The position numbers and the translations under genes are program-made. The notes below the pieces were generated by a model, which saw nothing but the letters and a program-made list of their open reading frames with translations, did no database searches and had not been told where the DNA came from. A stretch of DNA of 37,210 nucleotides from a virus. Every line of letters begins with the position of its first letter. The stretch's first letter is position 1. Shown piece after piece: positions 23,014-30,508 of this stretch. The stretch spans positions 1 to 37,210 of the IMG/VR virus record IMGVR_UViG_3300020420_000572, one strand, 5' to 3'.

Positions 23014-23624
23014 TATATTAATCCTGCCCTTTTTCTTCTAATTTGATCTGCCATGTCATGATTTACGTCTCTATGTCCTTCTTCATCTTTACGAACTGCA
23101 ATAACAACATCACGAAGTTTTGCGTCTTTATCTAAATTATAATAATCGATTGCAATTTTAGGTGCTTTTATATTTTCCGCTCTACCCTCATCTATTTCTT
23201 TTAGATATTCAGTATAACTTATGCAGGCTTGTTCCTCAAAATATGCAACCATTCTATGAGCACACTGCGGAAAAAATATGTACAAGAACATATAAAAATG
23301 CCAGAAAATAAATTGTGCTGTAATAATCGCCCAACGTTCTATCCAATTAGGCTTTGCTATTCTCATAAAAATCATCAAATGCATACGTTCATTTTCCGCT
23401 TCTGCTAACAGAGTTTTAATCCAACCTCTGTCGTCTGGTTTCATTTTTCTTAAACTACGTAAATGATTCCACATACCTGCAACCATGCCTGGCACACCTG
23501 CGATAGTTTCTAATACAACCGCCCTGTGTCCATATCTCTTTTTAAAAAAACTATCTGCTATCCAACGCAAAAACATTGTAATTCTATAAGCAACTCTATC
23601 TGAAAAATTTACTGGTGCTTTCAT
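23013..23624 (-). CDS. aox: Alternative oxidase (ubiquinol:O2 oxidoreductase)
   Basis: The 203-residue protein has the six diiron ligands of alternative oxidase in the right order and spacing: E39 (LET), E79 and H82 (ExxH in NERMH), E130 (FEEQA) and E181/H184 (DEEGH). The matching ligands in trypanosome AOX are E123, E162, H165, E213, E266, H269. RAVVLETIAGVPGMVAGM and LRSLR are AOX-type, not PTOX-type. A hydrophobic helix (about 99-118) would associate with the inner membrane. AOX passes ubiquinol electrons to O2 without pumping protons. It overlaps the methyltransferase gene by 4 bases. Confidence 0.93.
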   Translation of the reverse strand: MKAPVNFSDRVAYRITMFLRWIADSFFKKRYGHRAVVLETIAGVPGMVAGMWNHLRSLRKMKPDDRGWIKTLLAEAENERMHLMIFMRIAKPNWIERWAIITAQFIFWHFYMFLYIFFPQCAHRMVAYFEEQACISYTEYLKEIDEGRAENIKAPKIAIDYYNLDKDAKLRDVVIAVRKDEEGHRDVNHDMADQIRRKRAGLI

Positions 23625-24226
23625 TTAGTATTTCCTATTATCATAAATCTATTATATTTTTCTGTTGGCATAGTGCCAGCGATATCTACATTTAAATTGC
23701 AATCTTTTTGAAACTCTTCTAATGTTTGTTTGCAATTGACGTGTTCTTCATGACTGAAATAGTCATTGCTCTGTAATACAATCCTTTTGTTTGATGGCAA
23801 TTTATCCAACCATTCGTTGTATTGGTCTGGTGTCATGTGTTCACATACAGTATTAATTATTAAATTGTGTTTATCATAATCGTTGTAAGCCAACATATCG
23901 GAAGTAATTGCTTTGAATCTGCCTTGCATTTCATAATCTTTGTTCATATTGTATGCAATATCTTCACATTTATTATCAATGTCCATACTTACAATTCTAG
24001 TAATATCTAGCCTACTATTAAACAATAGTGTCGCAAGTACTCCGTTCCATCCGCCGCATAATAATATATTGTATGGTCTATTTTGATGATACTTTTCTAA
24101 ATGTTCAATCAACCAAACTTTGCTGTTGATCTGACCTTTCCAGAAACTTTCAAGGGTACGATATCTATCATCAGATTCTCTGATTGCATCCATCCAAAAC
24201 AAAACATCTTTTATATTAATCTTCAA
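23621..24226 (-). CDS. Class I SAM-dependent methyltransferase-like protein
   Basis: The 201-residue product has NILLCGGWNGVLATLL (53-68) as motif I with the Gly cluster 58-62, then IVSMDIDNKCEDIA with the acidic residue that binds the SAM ribose, and LIINTVCEHM as motif IV. This is a Rossmann-fold methyltransferase whose target, whether small molecule, protein or sugar, is not visible. It overlaps AOX downstream (ATGA) and the SPASM-like radical SAM gene upstream by 11 bases. Confidence 0.82.
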   Translation of the reverse strand: MKINIKDVLFWMDAIRESDDRYRTLESFWKGQINSKVWLIEHLEKYHQNRPYNILLCGGWNGVLATLLFNSRLDITRIVSMDIDNKCEDIAYNMNKDYEMQGRFKAITSDMLAYNDYDKHNLIINTVCEHMTPDQYNEWLDKLPSNKRIVLQSNDYFSHEEHVNCKQTLEEFQKDCNLNVDIAGTMPTEKYNRFMIIGNTK

Positions 24227-25202
24227 ATTGTGCTCCTAACTTATCAAATGCTCCACACTGTCTACTACATTCACGCAAGGGAGTTATTTCCCAAGTGCTT
24301 TCTATGTCTTGGAAAAAATTGCTGTCAAAAATATCCTTTAAAGATTCCTTATACAAATTAGGAAACTTGTTAATTTTTTTCATATAATCCATTCTTGAAG
24401 GTTGTGTAGGTGGCATCCATTCAACATCTAACCAACAACACGGTGAAACATTTCCACAAGCACTAACATAGATTTGGTTATATTTTTTTGCTTTACAAAT
24501 TATGTTTGGTTTTATATCTTTACTTGCTTCTTTCATCATTGGAATCATTGCTTTACTTTTTTCCGATGGTCTCAATTTGTGCAAAGGATTTCCTTTTTCA
24601 TCTATTACTTGGAAATGATCATCCTTGAATCTTGTTGTATTTTTTGTTGTAAACATCTTGAAACCTAGTTCCTCTGACATTTGTTTTGCTTCTTCTACTT
24701 GATGTTCGTTGTGTTCAAACACCAGCATATGCCATTTGGCATATCCGCCAGCACCTATGAAAGCCTTTGCGTTGTCTATAATTTTGTTAAAGTCAGTTGA
24801 TATTCTATATAGATGATGTGTATCCTCCAAGCCATCTATGCCGAAAGTTACAATTACTCTATGTTTGGCAAGTTCTTTCCACCAGCCTGTCTCCCTTGCA
24901 CTACCATTTGTGTGCATACTCAATTTCATACGAGGGTTTACTTCACGTAGATGTTCAAATATTTCCATTGTGTCTCTACTAATAATCGGATCACCTAAAT
25001 TTCCACACATAAACATACTGTTCAATTGTTGTATAAACTGTCTTGGAAACCATTCCTTAAATCTATCTAGAGTGATGTCATCTAATTTAATGAATGGATT
25101 CATTGGTCCACCATTTATCCTTCGCGGACACATCGGACACTTTGCTTGACACTTGCTTGTAATTTCTAAATGCACGTCTCTTATGTCTTCAAATTTATAC
25201 AT
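24216..25202 (-). CDS. Radical SAM/SPASM-like protein (328 aa)
   Basis: The radical SAM motif is CQAKCPMC (C18, C22, C25) and the SAM-binding region has GNLGDP (68-72) in place of GGEP, as in some SPASM subfamilies. A C-terminal Cys cluster begins with C236 and C249 in VSACGNVSPCC (C255, C256) and ends with C312 and C316 in CSRQC, enough for one or two auxiliary clusters. Such enzymes often modify peptides or carry out sugar-linked chemistry. It overlaps its neighbours by 8 and 11 bases within the long cassette. Confidence 0.9.
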   Translation of the reverse strand: MYKFEDIRDVHLEITSKCQAKCPMCPRRINGGPMNPFIKLDDITLDRFKEWFPRQFIQQLNSMFMCGNLGDPIISRDTMEIFEHLREVNPRMKLSMHTNGSARETGWWKELAKHRVIVTFGIDGLEDTHHLYRISTDFNKIIDNAKAFIGAGGYAKWHMLVFEHNEHQVEEAKQMSEELGFKMFTTKNTTRFKDDHFQVIDEKGNPLHKLRPSEKSKAMIPMMKEASKDIKPNIICKAKKYNQIYVSACGNVSPCCWLDVEWMPPTQPSRMDYMKKINKFPNLYKESLKDIFDSNFFQDIESTWEITPLRECSRQCGAFDKLGAQFED

Positions 25203-26337
25203 CTGCGTAATATTCCTCTAACTTCTTTTTATAATCTTCTTCTGATAAGTTATGCCAACCGCAACATCTACCTGTAGGAGATCGTCCACATGGGCATTCT
25301 TTCTTTTTAGGTATTTTGCTGTCTGCACTGCTAACACAACTAGGCGTTATACAAGGCATGGCAGTTTTAAATAAATTAAATCCTTCGTCTATAGACCCTA
25401 GAGGTTGATCGTGACAACTATAACTTCTTTTTACTTCGCCACCTGGTTCCCTCACAATACAACTTTGAAATCCTGCATTGCAAGTCCAATTTTGAAATTT
25501 ATTAAAACCAAAAGCATTTAATCTTTCTGCTTGATCTAGGTAATATTCTTTCTTTTTATTATCTATAAGTTTCAATTGATATATTTTATTATCTACTCTA
25601 TCGGACCAGTTGGATTCAAAACTGTCGAAATTGTTATAATATTTTTGTGGAAACTGTTGCGGGAAACCTTGTTGTAAAAGTTCTTTTTGTTCGTCAGTGT
25701 ATCCATCAACAATAAAACTTGCTGTTGGATCGCTTTGAGGTTTAAGTGTAACGTTGATTCCTCTCTCATGAAATCTTTTGCATCGTTGATAAAGTTCATC
25801 AAATAGTTCTGGAACCATAACTTGATTTATTGTTACAAATACATCACGATTAGTAAGCATTAAGATTTTATCTCCGAACTCTTGTTCGTTTGCAAATTCA
25901 TGATGAAAACTTGCAGTGATTGATCTTCGTGATAATTGTTTTGTAGCATCTAACCAACGCTCCCACCATTTCATACCAGGACTTAAATTTGTTGTCATGT
26001 GAATACTTTGATATGTTGTGTCTGGGTCCTGATTGTAGTATTCAATCAGTTCTAAAAATTTTTTATACGCAGTAGGTTCACCACCACTAAAACTAAAATG
26101 AAAATCTGTAAAGCCATTGTCTCTTGCTTGTCTTTTTATTTCATCTATAGTTTGTTTGTATTGTTCTAAAGGTCTATGGTCCGCTTTGTTGCTATGAGCA
26201 TAGGGCCAACAATACGAGCAGTTGTAATTACAAAATCTACTTAATATCCAACTTACAGAAAAAAGTTTTTGATCCAACATAGTTTGTTGTCCAACTTCTA
26301 TTATATTTTTAAATGGTATGTCAAAATTAGTTTGCAT
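25195..26337 (-). CDS. Radical SAM enzyme with a CDGSH-like C-terminus (380 aa)
   Basis: The radical SAM motif is CNYNCSYC (C36, C40, C43), followed by FSGGEPTAYKKF. The body resembles the plus-strand genes at 16987 and 17897, including a CNAGFQSC segment. The last 35 residues add CPCGRSPTGRCCGWH (348-362), close to the C-x-C-x2-S...C-x2-x-H signature of CDGSH iron-sulfur domains, with C348, C350, C358 and H362, but one residue shorter between the second and third Cys than in mitoNEET. It overlaps the downstream gene by 8 bases. Confidence 0.9.
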   Translation of the reverse strand: MQTNFDIPFKNIIEVGQQTMLDQKLFSVSWILSRFCNYNCSYCWPYAHSNKADHRPLEQYKQTIDEIKRQARDNGFTDFHFSFSGGEPTAYKKFLELIEYYNQDPDTTYQSIHMTTNLSPGMKWWERWLDATKQLSRRSITASFHHEFANEQEFGDKILMLTNRDVFVTINQVMVPELFDELYQRCKRFHERGINVTLKPQSDPTASFIVDGYTDEQKELLQQGFPQQFPQKYYNNFDSFESNWSDRVDNKIYQLKLIDNKKKEYYLDQAERLNAFGFNKFQNWTCNAGFQSCIVREPGGEVKRSYSCHDQPLGSIDEGFNLFKTAMPCITPSCVSSADSKIPKKKECPCGRSPTGRCCGWHNLSEEDYKKKLEEYYADV

Positions 26338-26992
26338 TTTTGTAAATTTCTTCTAGCCAAGCAAAATCATTTATTTTTGAAATTGCTTCTTTGTTTCCTT
26401 TATTTTCTGTTCCATACTTTCTACCTGCTACTGCTCCGTCAACAGCAATTAAATCATTTGACTTGCACCAAGCATCTAGTCTTGCATCTGTTTCACTGTC
26501 CTCTTGTCTGTCAATGACTTTGCTAGACAATTTTACACACTCTCTAAAAGCACTTTTCCAAGTGTTGAAGGGTGTCGTATCGAAAGCGGAAACATTTGAT
26601 ATTTGCTCCATTGGTCTAAATCTATCACTTATACTTGTAGTCATATCAGTAGTTTCTGTATTCATATTTAATGTCAAATTGGTGGGCAATAGTTTTACAC
26701 CGCCATATCCATACACTAATTCATTTACTGGATTTTTGCTACGCCATACGTGAACAGCATTCATATCCTTTTCCGGCACTTTGTAATCAAAGTTGAAGTC
26801 TTCTTCTATTAATGCATCTCCATCCACCACATAAAACATTTTTGTACAGGCTTTTTTAGCGGCTTCGATGTGTGCTTGATGTATTCCTTTTACTCCATGT
26901 ACTCTTTGTGCAATAGGAAACCTATTTTGCAACTGTTTAAAATTTTCTTCTGCGTTAGGTTCTTGATAGGAAATAAAAATTATATCAAACAT
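26327..26992 (-). CDS. Glycosyltransferase-like protein (221 aa)
   Basis: FISYQEPNAEENF at the N-terminus is followed by VVDGDALI with a DGD motif (57-59) that would bind the metal and nucleotide sugar in a GT-A fold. The next gene has the matching FLSFDEPNAEKNF and DGD, so the two are paralogues. C-terminal blocks with TWKSAFRECVKLS are shared with the neighbour as AWRAGFREGVKMS. The donor sugar and acceptor are unknown. It overlaps both neighbours in the minus-strand cassette. Confidence 0.82.
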   Translation of the reverse strand: MFDIIFISYQEPNAEENFKQLQNRFPIAQRVHGVKGIHQAHIEAAKKACTKMFYVVDGDALIEEDFNFDYKVPEKDMNAVHVWRSKNPVNELVYGYGGVKLLPTNLTLNMNTETTDMTTSISDRFRPMEQISNVSAFDTTPFNTWKSAFRECVKLSSKVIDRQEDSETDARLDAWCKSNDLIAVDGAVAGRKYGTENKGNKEAISKINDFAWLEEIYKNAN

Positions 26993-27908
26993 TACCTCTC
27001 CTTTTCCATATCCTTGGAGTATTAAGATATACTTCTTTAAAAAATTTACTTTGTTCTGGACTTAAAGGTTCTGTCCCGAATTCCATATCATGTTTTTCTT
27101 TAATTTTATTACCTAGGTCTACAATTTGTTTTTTGCAACGTTCTTCTGTAAATGGATTATCATTGTCATTTGGATTAAGTTCTAATCTCCAATATTTTTC
27201 ATAGAAGTCAAACTCTCTTGTTTGAACAATATCCCAATCTGTACAATTAGTAAGATAACAACCTAGCCTTGCACCATGTATAGCAAAATATCCATTGTCG
27301 ACATCTGCACCAACATTTAACCATACAAGTAATCTTTGATAATTTTGCCACCATAAATCTTTTATATTGTTTACACGTGCATTTCTATCAAGACTCATCT
27401 TAACTCCTTCTCTAAAACCTGCTCTCCAGGCTTGGAAAGGACTTGCATTAATATAACTTGTTGAAAAATTTTCGTTAAATTGGTAATAGTTGTCAAAATG
27501 ACAAAACTCTATAACATTTTTATCTTTGCCATCATGGTTTTCATGTGTCTTCATTTGACGCACAAAGTCTTTTGTCCAACATTTTAAACTTCCGTTGCCA
27601 TATTGTAATCCATTAAGGTCTATTCGTCCACACCAACTAAATTGATATGTGTTATCTACTCCAAGACTGGGTAAGTCCACTATAACTTTTGTAAAATCAG
27701 GTTCAATTATGGTGTCACCATCTACTGTGATAAACCTATCTGTATCTGAAGCGTCAGCACAGGCTTTGTGTGCGGCATCAAACCCGTACACACCATGAAC
27801 TCTTTTCGCCCATGGTACTTTCTTTTTCAAATCGGCAAAATTTTTTTCAGCATTTGGCTCGTCGAAACTTAAAAATATAAAATCTGTGTCAGCAATTTTA
27901 AAACTCAT
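26985..27908 (-). CDS. Glycosyltransferase-like protein (307 aa), paralogue of 26327-26992
   Basis: The protein has FLSFDEPNAEKNF at residues 12-24 and TVDGDTIIEP with D63-G-D65, the GT-A-like DxD motif. Compared with its shorter neighbour it has an extra C-terminal region of about 80 residues with a charged helix (EERCKKQIVDLGNKIKEK). The shared HGV(K/Y)G block and AWRAGFREG argue for recent shared ancestry. It probably adds a sugar to a phage or host glycan. It overlaps the upstream gene by 11 bases. Confidence 0.82.
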   Translation of the reverse strand: MSFKIADTDFIFLSFDEPNAEKNFADLKKKVPWAKRVHGVYGFDAAHKACADASDTDRFITVDGDTIIEPDFTKVIVDLPSLGVDNTYQFSWCGRIDLNGLQYGNGSLKCWTKDFVRQMKTHENHDGKDKNVIEFCHFDNYYQFNENFSTSYINASPFQAWRAGFREGVKMSLDRNARVNNIKDLWWQNYQRLLVWLNVGADVDNGYFAIHGARLGCYLTNCTDWDIVQTREFDFYEKYWRLELNPNDNDNPFTEERCKKQIVDLGNKIKEKHDMEFGTEPLSPEQSKFFKEVYLNTPRIWKRRGNV

Positions 27909-28509
27909 CTAATACCTCATAAGAATAATTGTATAATTTCCTGCAAAATAGTCTTGGAACAAAATTAGGCGTATAATTAATTTCTACCTGTCTGTTCTTT
28001 ATCAAATCATTTAGATTTACTTCTAAAATACTATCCACTATCATGGTATTGTCTTGGTCGGTAGTAAAAAAGTTGTACACGTTAGTTTTTTTCATATCAA
28101 TTGTTTCTGACAGATTATCTGCTAGTGTATCATCTATTGTGACAATAAATTTTTTATTATTTTTGCTTAAAGTAAATCTTATACAAGAGTCTGTGTCGTT
28201 ATATTTTATTTCATACAAAAATTTGTTCTCAACAACAGCCATTGCATCAACATTGTTGTCTTTTACCTGAACTGCATCTTTCTGAACAAGAACATACTGG
28301 TTGTCTTGTAGTTCTACTTTGAAATCAAAAAATGTTTTAACACCTTTTTGTATTTGATTTGCTAGATACTCATCAATTGCTACGCAGTTGCCTTGTTTTT
28401 GTGGAGTCATTCCTGTAACTTTGCCTGTGTCTGGATTAAATGTCACATAAAAATTGTGTTTAGTTGGTTCTGTCGTGATTACTAACGGCGGTCTTACAAA
28501 TGGTTTCAT
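27898..28509 (-). CDS. Hypothetical phage protein (203 aa)
   Basis: The product starts MKPFVRPPLVITTEPTKH and appears mostly beta-stranded, with FTLSKNNKKFIVTIDDTL and a Tyr-rich C-terminus ending YNYSYEVLDEF. No catalytic motif, signal peptide or membrane helix is visible. Its position between two glycosyltransferase pairs could mean an acceptor-related or virion role, but the sequence does not show this. It overlaps the glycosyltransferase-like gene upstream by 4 bases (ATGA) and the one downstream by 11. Confidence 0.8.
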   Translation of the reverse strand: MKPFVRPPLVITTEPTKHNFYVTFNPDTGKVTGMTPQKQGNCVAIDEYLANQIQKGVKTFFDFKVELQDNQYVLVQKDAVQVKDNNVDAMAVVENKFLYEIKYNDTDSCIRFTLSKNNKKFIVTIDDTLADNLSETIDMKKTNVYNFFTTDQDNTMIVDSILEVNLNDLIKNRQVEINYTPNFVPRLFCRKLYNYSYEVLDEF

Positions 28510-29327
28510 TTTAAATTCTCCATTAGTTGTTCGTTAACAAAATTATCCTCCACATAATGGAAAATTCCTGTTTGAATGATATTGCCCACAGCGAGTTCTT
28601 TGTGTTTATTGAAGTTATAATCAATATATGCTGTCCAATTTTTAACATCGGCTTTCCAATTTTGTATTTTAGGCTTCATGTGTGTAAATGTTAACACATT
28701 GCTCTTACTAAACACCTGATGTTCTTTGTTTAGTAGTTTTATTGCTATTGCTGTCGCAACATCCATACTACACCATGTCTGTTTAAAATTATTTGCAAAC
28801 CGTTCACTGTATTCTTTATAATTTGTTACTACGTCTGACACCAGTGCGTAAAATTTTTCGTTACTTGCGGATTTCTTAAAATAGTGTAATCCACAGTACA
28901 CATTGGGTAGTTGGTTATGCACAAAGACTTTCCTATAAAAATCGTCATTTGCGATCTCATTCCTATAAGTTTTAACTTTGTTTGTGTAAAATAGTTCGTA
29001 TGGTTCCAATAAAGTCCAGAAATTTTGTAAATTTTCTAGCACTAGCATATCAACGTCTAAAACTATTGTTCTTTCGAACGGTGATGTGTTATAAATTTTA
29101 CTTCTATTTTCTATTTTCCAAGTTGAATTTGTGCTTAGGTCTTTACCAGGTATATCTTTTACAACATCAAAATACTTTTCATCTGCTTTTGCTACTTTCA
29201 TATCTGTAATAAGACATATCTTTTCATCTGGATTGAAAGACTTTATACTCATAGCACAGGCAACTGCCTGTTTGTAATAATCAGACCTTTCGTTCTTTTG
29301 TGCAAATAAACAGATACCCTTATTCAT
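28506..29327 (-). CDS. GT8-like glycosyltransferase (273 aa)
   Basis: The protein has an alpha/beta N-terminus (ICLFAQKNERSDYYKQA) and IVLDVDMLVLENL with D91-V-D93, a DxD motif typical of GT8-type glycosyltransferases that use a nucleotide sugar and a metal ion. PNVYCGLHYFKKS and a Trp-rich tail form the rest of the fold. The neighbouring gene at 29320 is a paralogue (TIVMDTDFIV). The acceptor is unknown. It is coupled to its neighbours by 8- and 4-base overlaps. Confidence 0.82.
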   Translation of the reverse strand: MNKGICLFAQKNERSDYYKQAVACAMSIKSFNPDEKICLITDMKVAKADEKYFDVVKDIPGKDLSTNSTWKIENRSKIYNTSPFERTIVLDVDMLVLENLQNFWTLLEPYELFYTNKVKTYRNEIANDDFYRKVFVHNQLPNVYCGLHYFKKSASNEKFYALVSDVVTNYKEYSERFANNFKQTWCSMDVATAIAIKLLNKEHQVFSKSNVLTFTHMKPKIQNWKADVKNWTAYIDYNFNKHKELAVGNIIQTGIFHYVEDNFVNEQLMENLK

Positions 29328-30123
29328 CTTTTATTACTTTCATTAAACCTATTTTATTCATTACATGAATGTTCATGTCTTCGATTTTGCAATCCAACTC
29401 ACCCTGCAATTTAAACTTCCATGTGTTGTCTTTGTAGGAAACAATTTTATCTCTATCTGTGATGTAAAATAATTTTATAGGCAATTGGATAGGCCAATCG
29501 CTTTTCATGTGACCATTTATAATGTGCAGTGCTATCGCAAAAGCAAAATCATTCCTGTACGTATTTTGTAATAGTTGATATCTGAATCTGTAAAAACTCC
29601 AGTGATCTTTTATATGATTTATTAAAGTGAATAAACGTCTTACTCTATCACATTTCTGAAAATAGAATACAGTTGCCCAACACATCTTTATACCACTGTC
29701 GCTAATGTATTTCATTTCATCTGTCATATTGCTTTCAAAGTCTAAATGTTGTGCCTCCTGATTGATCAAGAAGTCATGTCCTTTGCCAAACACTTTAAGC
29801 AGTAAATCGTTTTGCACAATAAAGTCTGTATCCATCACTATTGTTTCATCGTAAGGAGATAAGTCATATGCAGATGTTCTTGATTTGTTATTCCAGAAAG
29901 CCTTTTGTTTTGTGTCGCCATCATAAAAGTTCCTTGTCTGATTCTCTTCTTTTGGAATAACAATTATTTTGTCAAACAAATCTTTGTTAGGCACCTTATC
30001 TGCCGTAACTATTGTGACTGGCAACTGTAAATGTTTCTGTATTTTCTTGCAACAGAATTCAGCCTGTTCTACGTAATTGATTGCTTTATTGTTAAAAGCG
30101 AATAATACAACACCTCTGCTCAT
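29320..30123 (-). CDS. GT8-like glycosyltransferase (267 aa), paralogue of 28506-29327
   Basis: The product has VVLFAFNNKAINYVEQA at the N-terminus and TIVMDTDFIVQNDL with D98-T-D100, the DxD motif, in the same position as in the next gene, with the same Tyr/Asp-rich segments between. It likely binds a nucleotide sugar and transfers a sugar to a phage or host target. The start ATG overlaps the upstream stop by one base (TAATG), and it overlaps the downstream gene by 8 bases. Confidence 0.82.
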   Translation of the reverse strand: MSRGVVLFAFNNKAINYVEQAEFCCKKIQKHLQLPVTIVTADKVPNKDLFDKIIVIPKEENQTRNFYDGDTKQKAFWNNKSRTSAYDLSPYDETIVMDTDFIVQNDLLLKVFGKGHDFLINQEAQHLDFESNMTDEMKYISDSGIKMCWATVFYFQKCDRVRRLFTLINHIKDHWSFYRFRYQLLQNTYRNDFAFAIALHIINGHMKSDWPIQLPIKLFYITDRDKIVSYKDNTWKFKLQGELDCKIEDMNIHVMNKIGLMKVIKDE

Positions 30124-30458
30124 TAAATTCTGCCTTTGTCTTGTACAAGTTTGTTGTACTCAACAATATAAGCATTAAGATTCTGTTGGTACAAGTCCAA
30201 TATGTCAGTGTAAAAGGATTCTAAGTCTGCTATCCTTACAGGAAGGTCATAATCATCTAGCATGATTACGTCTTTTGTTTTGTCTTGGTTTTTAAGTGTG
30301 ATGCAATAGTTTATTAGTTTTAAATCTATTGTAAATTGATGACCAATTGTGAAATGAATGTTGCGTTCAAGATATTTTTCTTTCAACAATCGCAATTGAT
30401 TATTGTAGACTTTCATCTTGGTTGCGTGATCCAAAGATTCTTTAAGTGATTTATCCAT
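30123..30458 (-). CDS. Hypothetical protein, first gene of the minus-strand cassette (111 aa)
   Basis: The 111-residue product begins MDKSLKESLDHATKMKVYNNQLRL and is helix-rich, with a likely coiled-coil start and DIVMLDDYDLPVRIADLESFYT-like pattern in the second half (about 70-90). No enzyme motif is visible. Its ATG lies only 13 bases from the -10 box of the promoter at 30472-30500, so the mRNA would start a few bases before it, with no Shine-Dalgarno. An internal ATG at codon 15 is an alternative start. A tail-fibre chaperone or adapter is possible from the position but not shown. Confidence 0.72.
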   Translation of the reverse strand: MDKSLKESLDHATKMKVYNNQLRLLKEKYLERNIHFTIGHQFTIDLKLINYCITLKNQDKTKDVIMLDDYDLPVRIADLESFYTDILDLYQQNLNAYIVEYNKLVQDKGRI

Positions 30459-30471
30459 GATATTACAAGAT

Positions 30472-30500
30472 ATTATACTTTATTTTTGGATTTTAGTCAA
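30472..30500 (-). promoter_or_regulatory. Sigma70-like promoter (TTGACT-17-TATAAT), minus strand
   Basis: Read on the minus strand, TTGACT (30500-30495) and TATAAT (30477-30472) are 17 bases apart, a near-consensus promoter in the only clear gap before the 13-gene minus-strand cassette. The -10 box is 13 bases from the ATG at 30458, so the transcript would be leaderless or nearly so. The -35 hexamer and spacing equal those at 2597-2625. Confidence 0.72.
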
Positions 30501-30508
30501 ATAAGATA

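Noticed and set aside
23013-23624. PTOX (plastoquinol terminal oxidase) as in cyanophages
   Set aside because: The LETIAGVPG and LRSLR blocks match AOX rather than PTOX by pattern, although only a tree can settle it.
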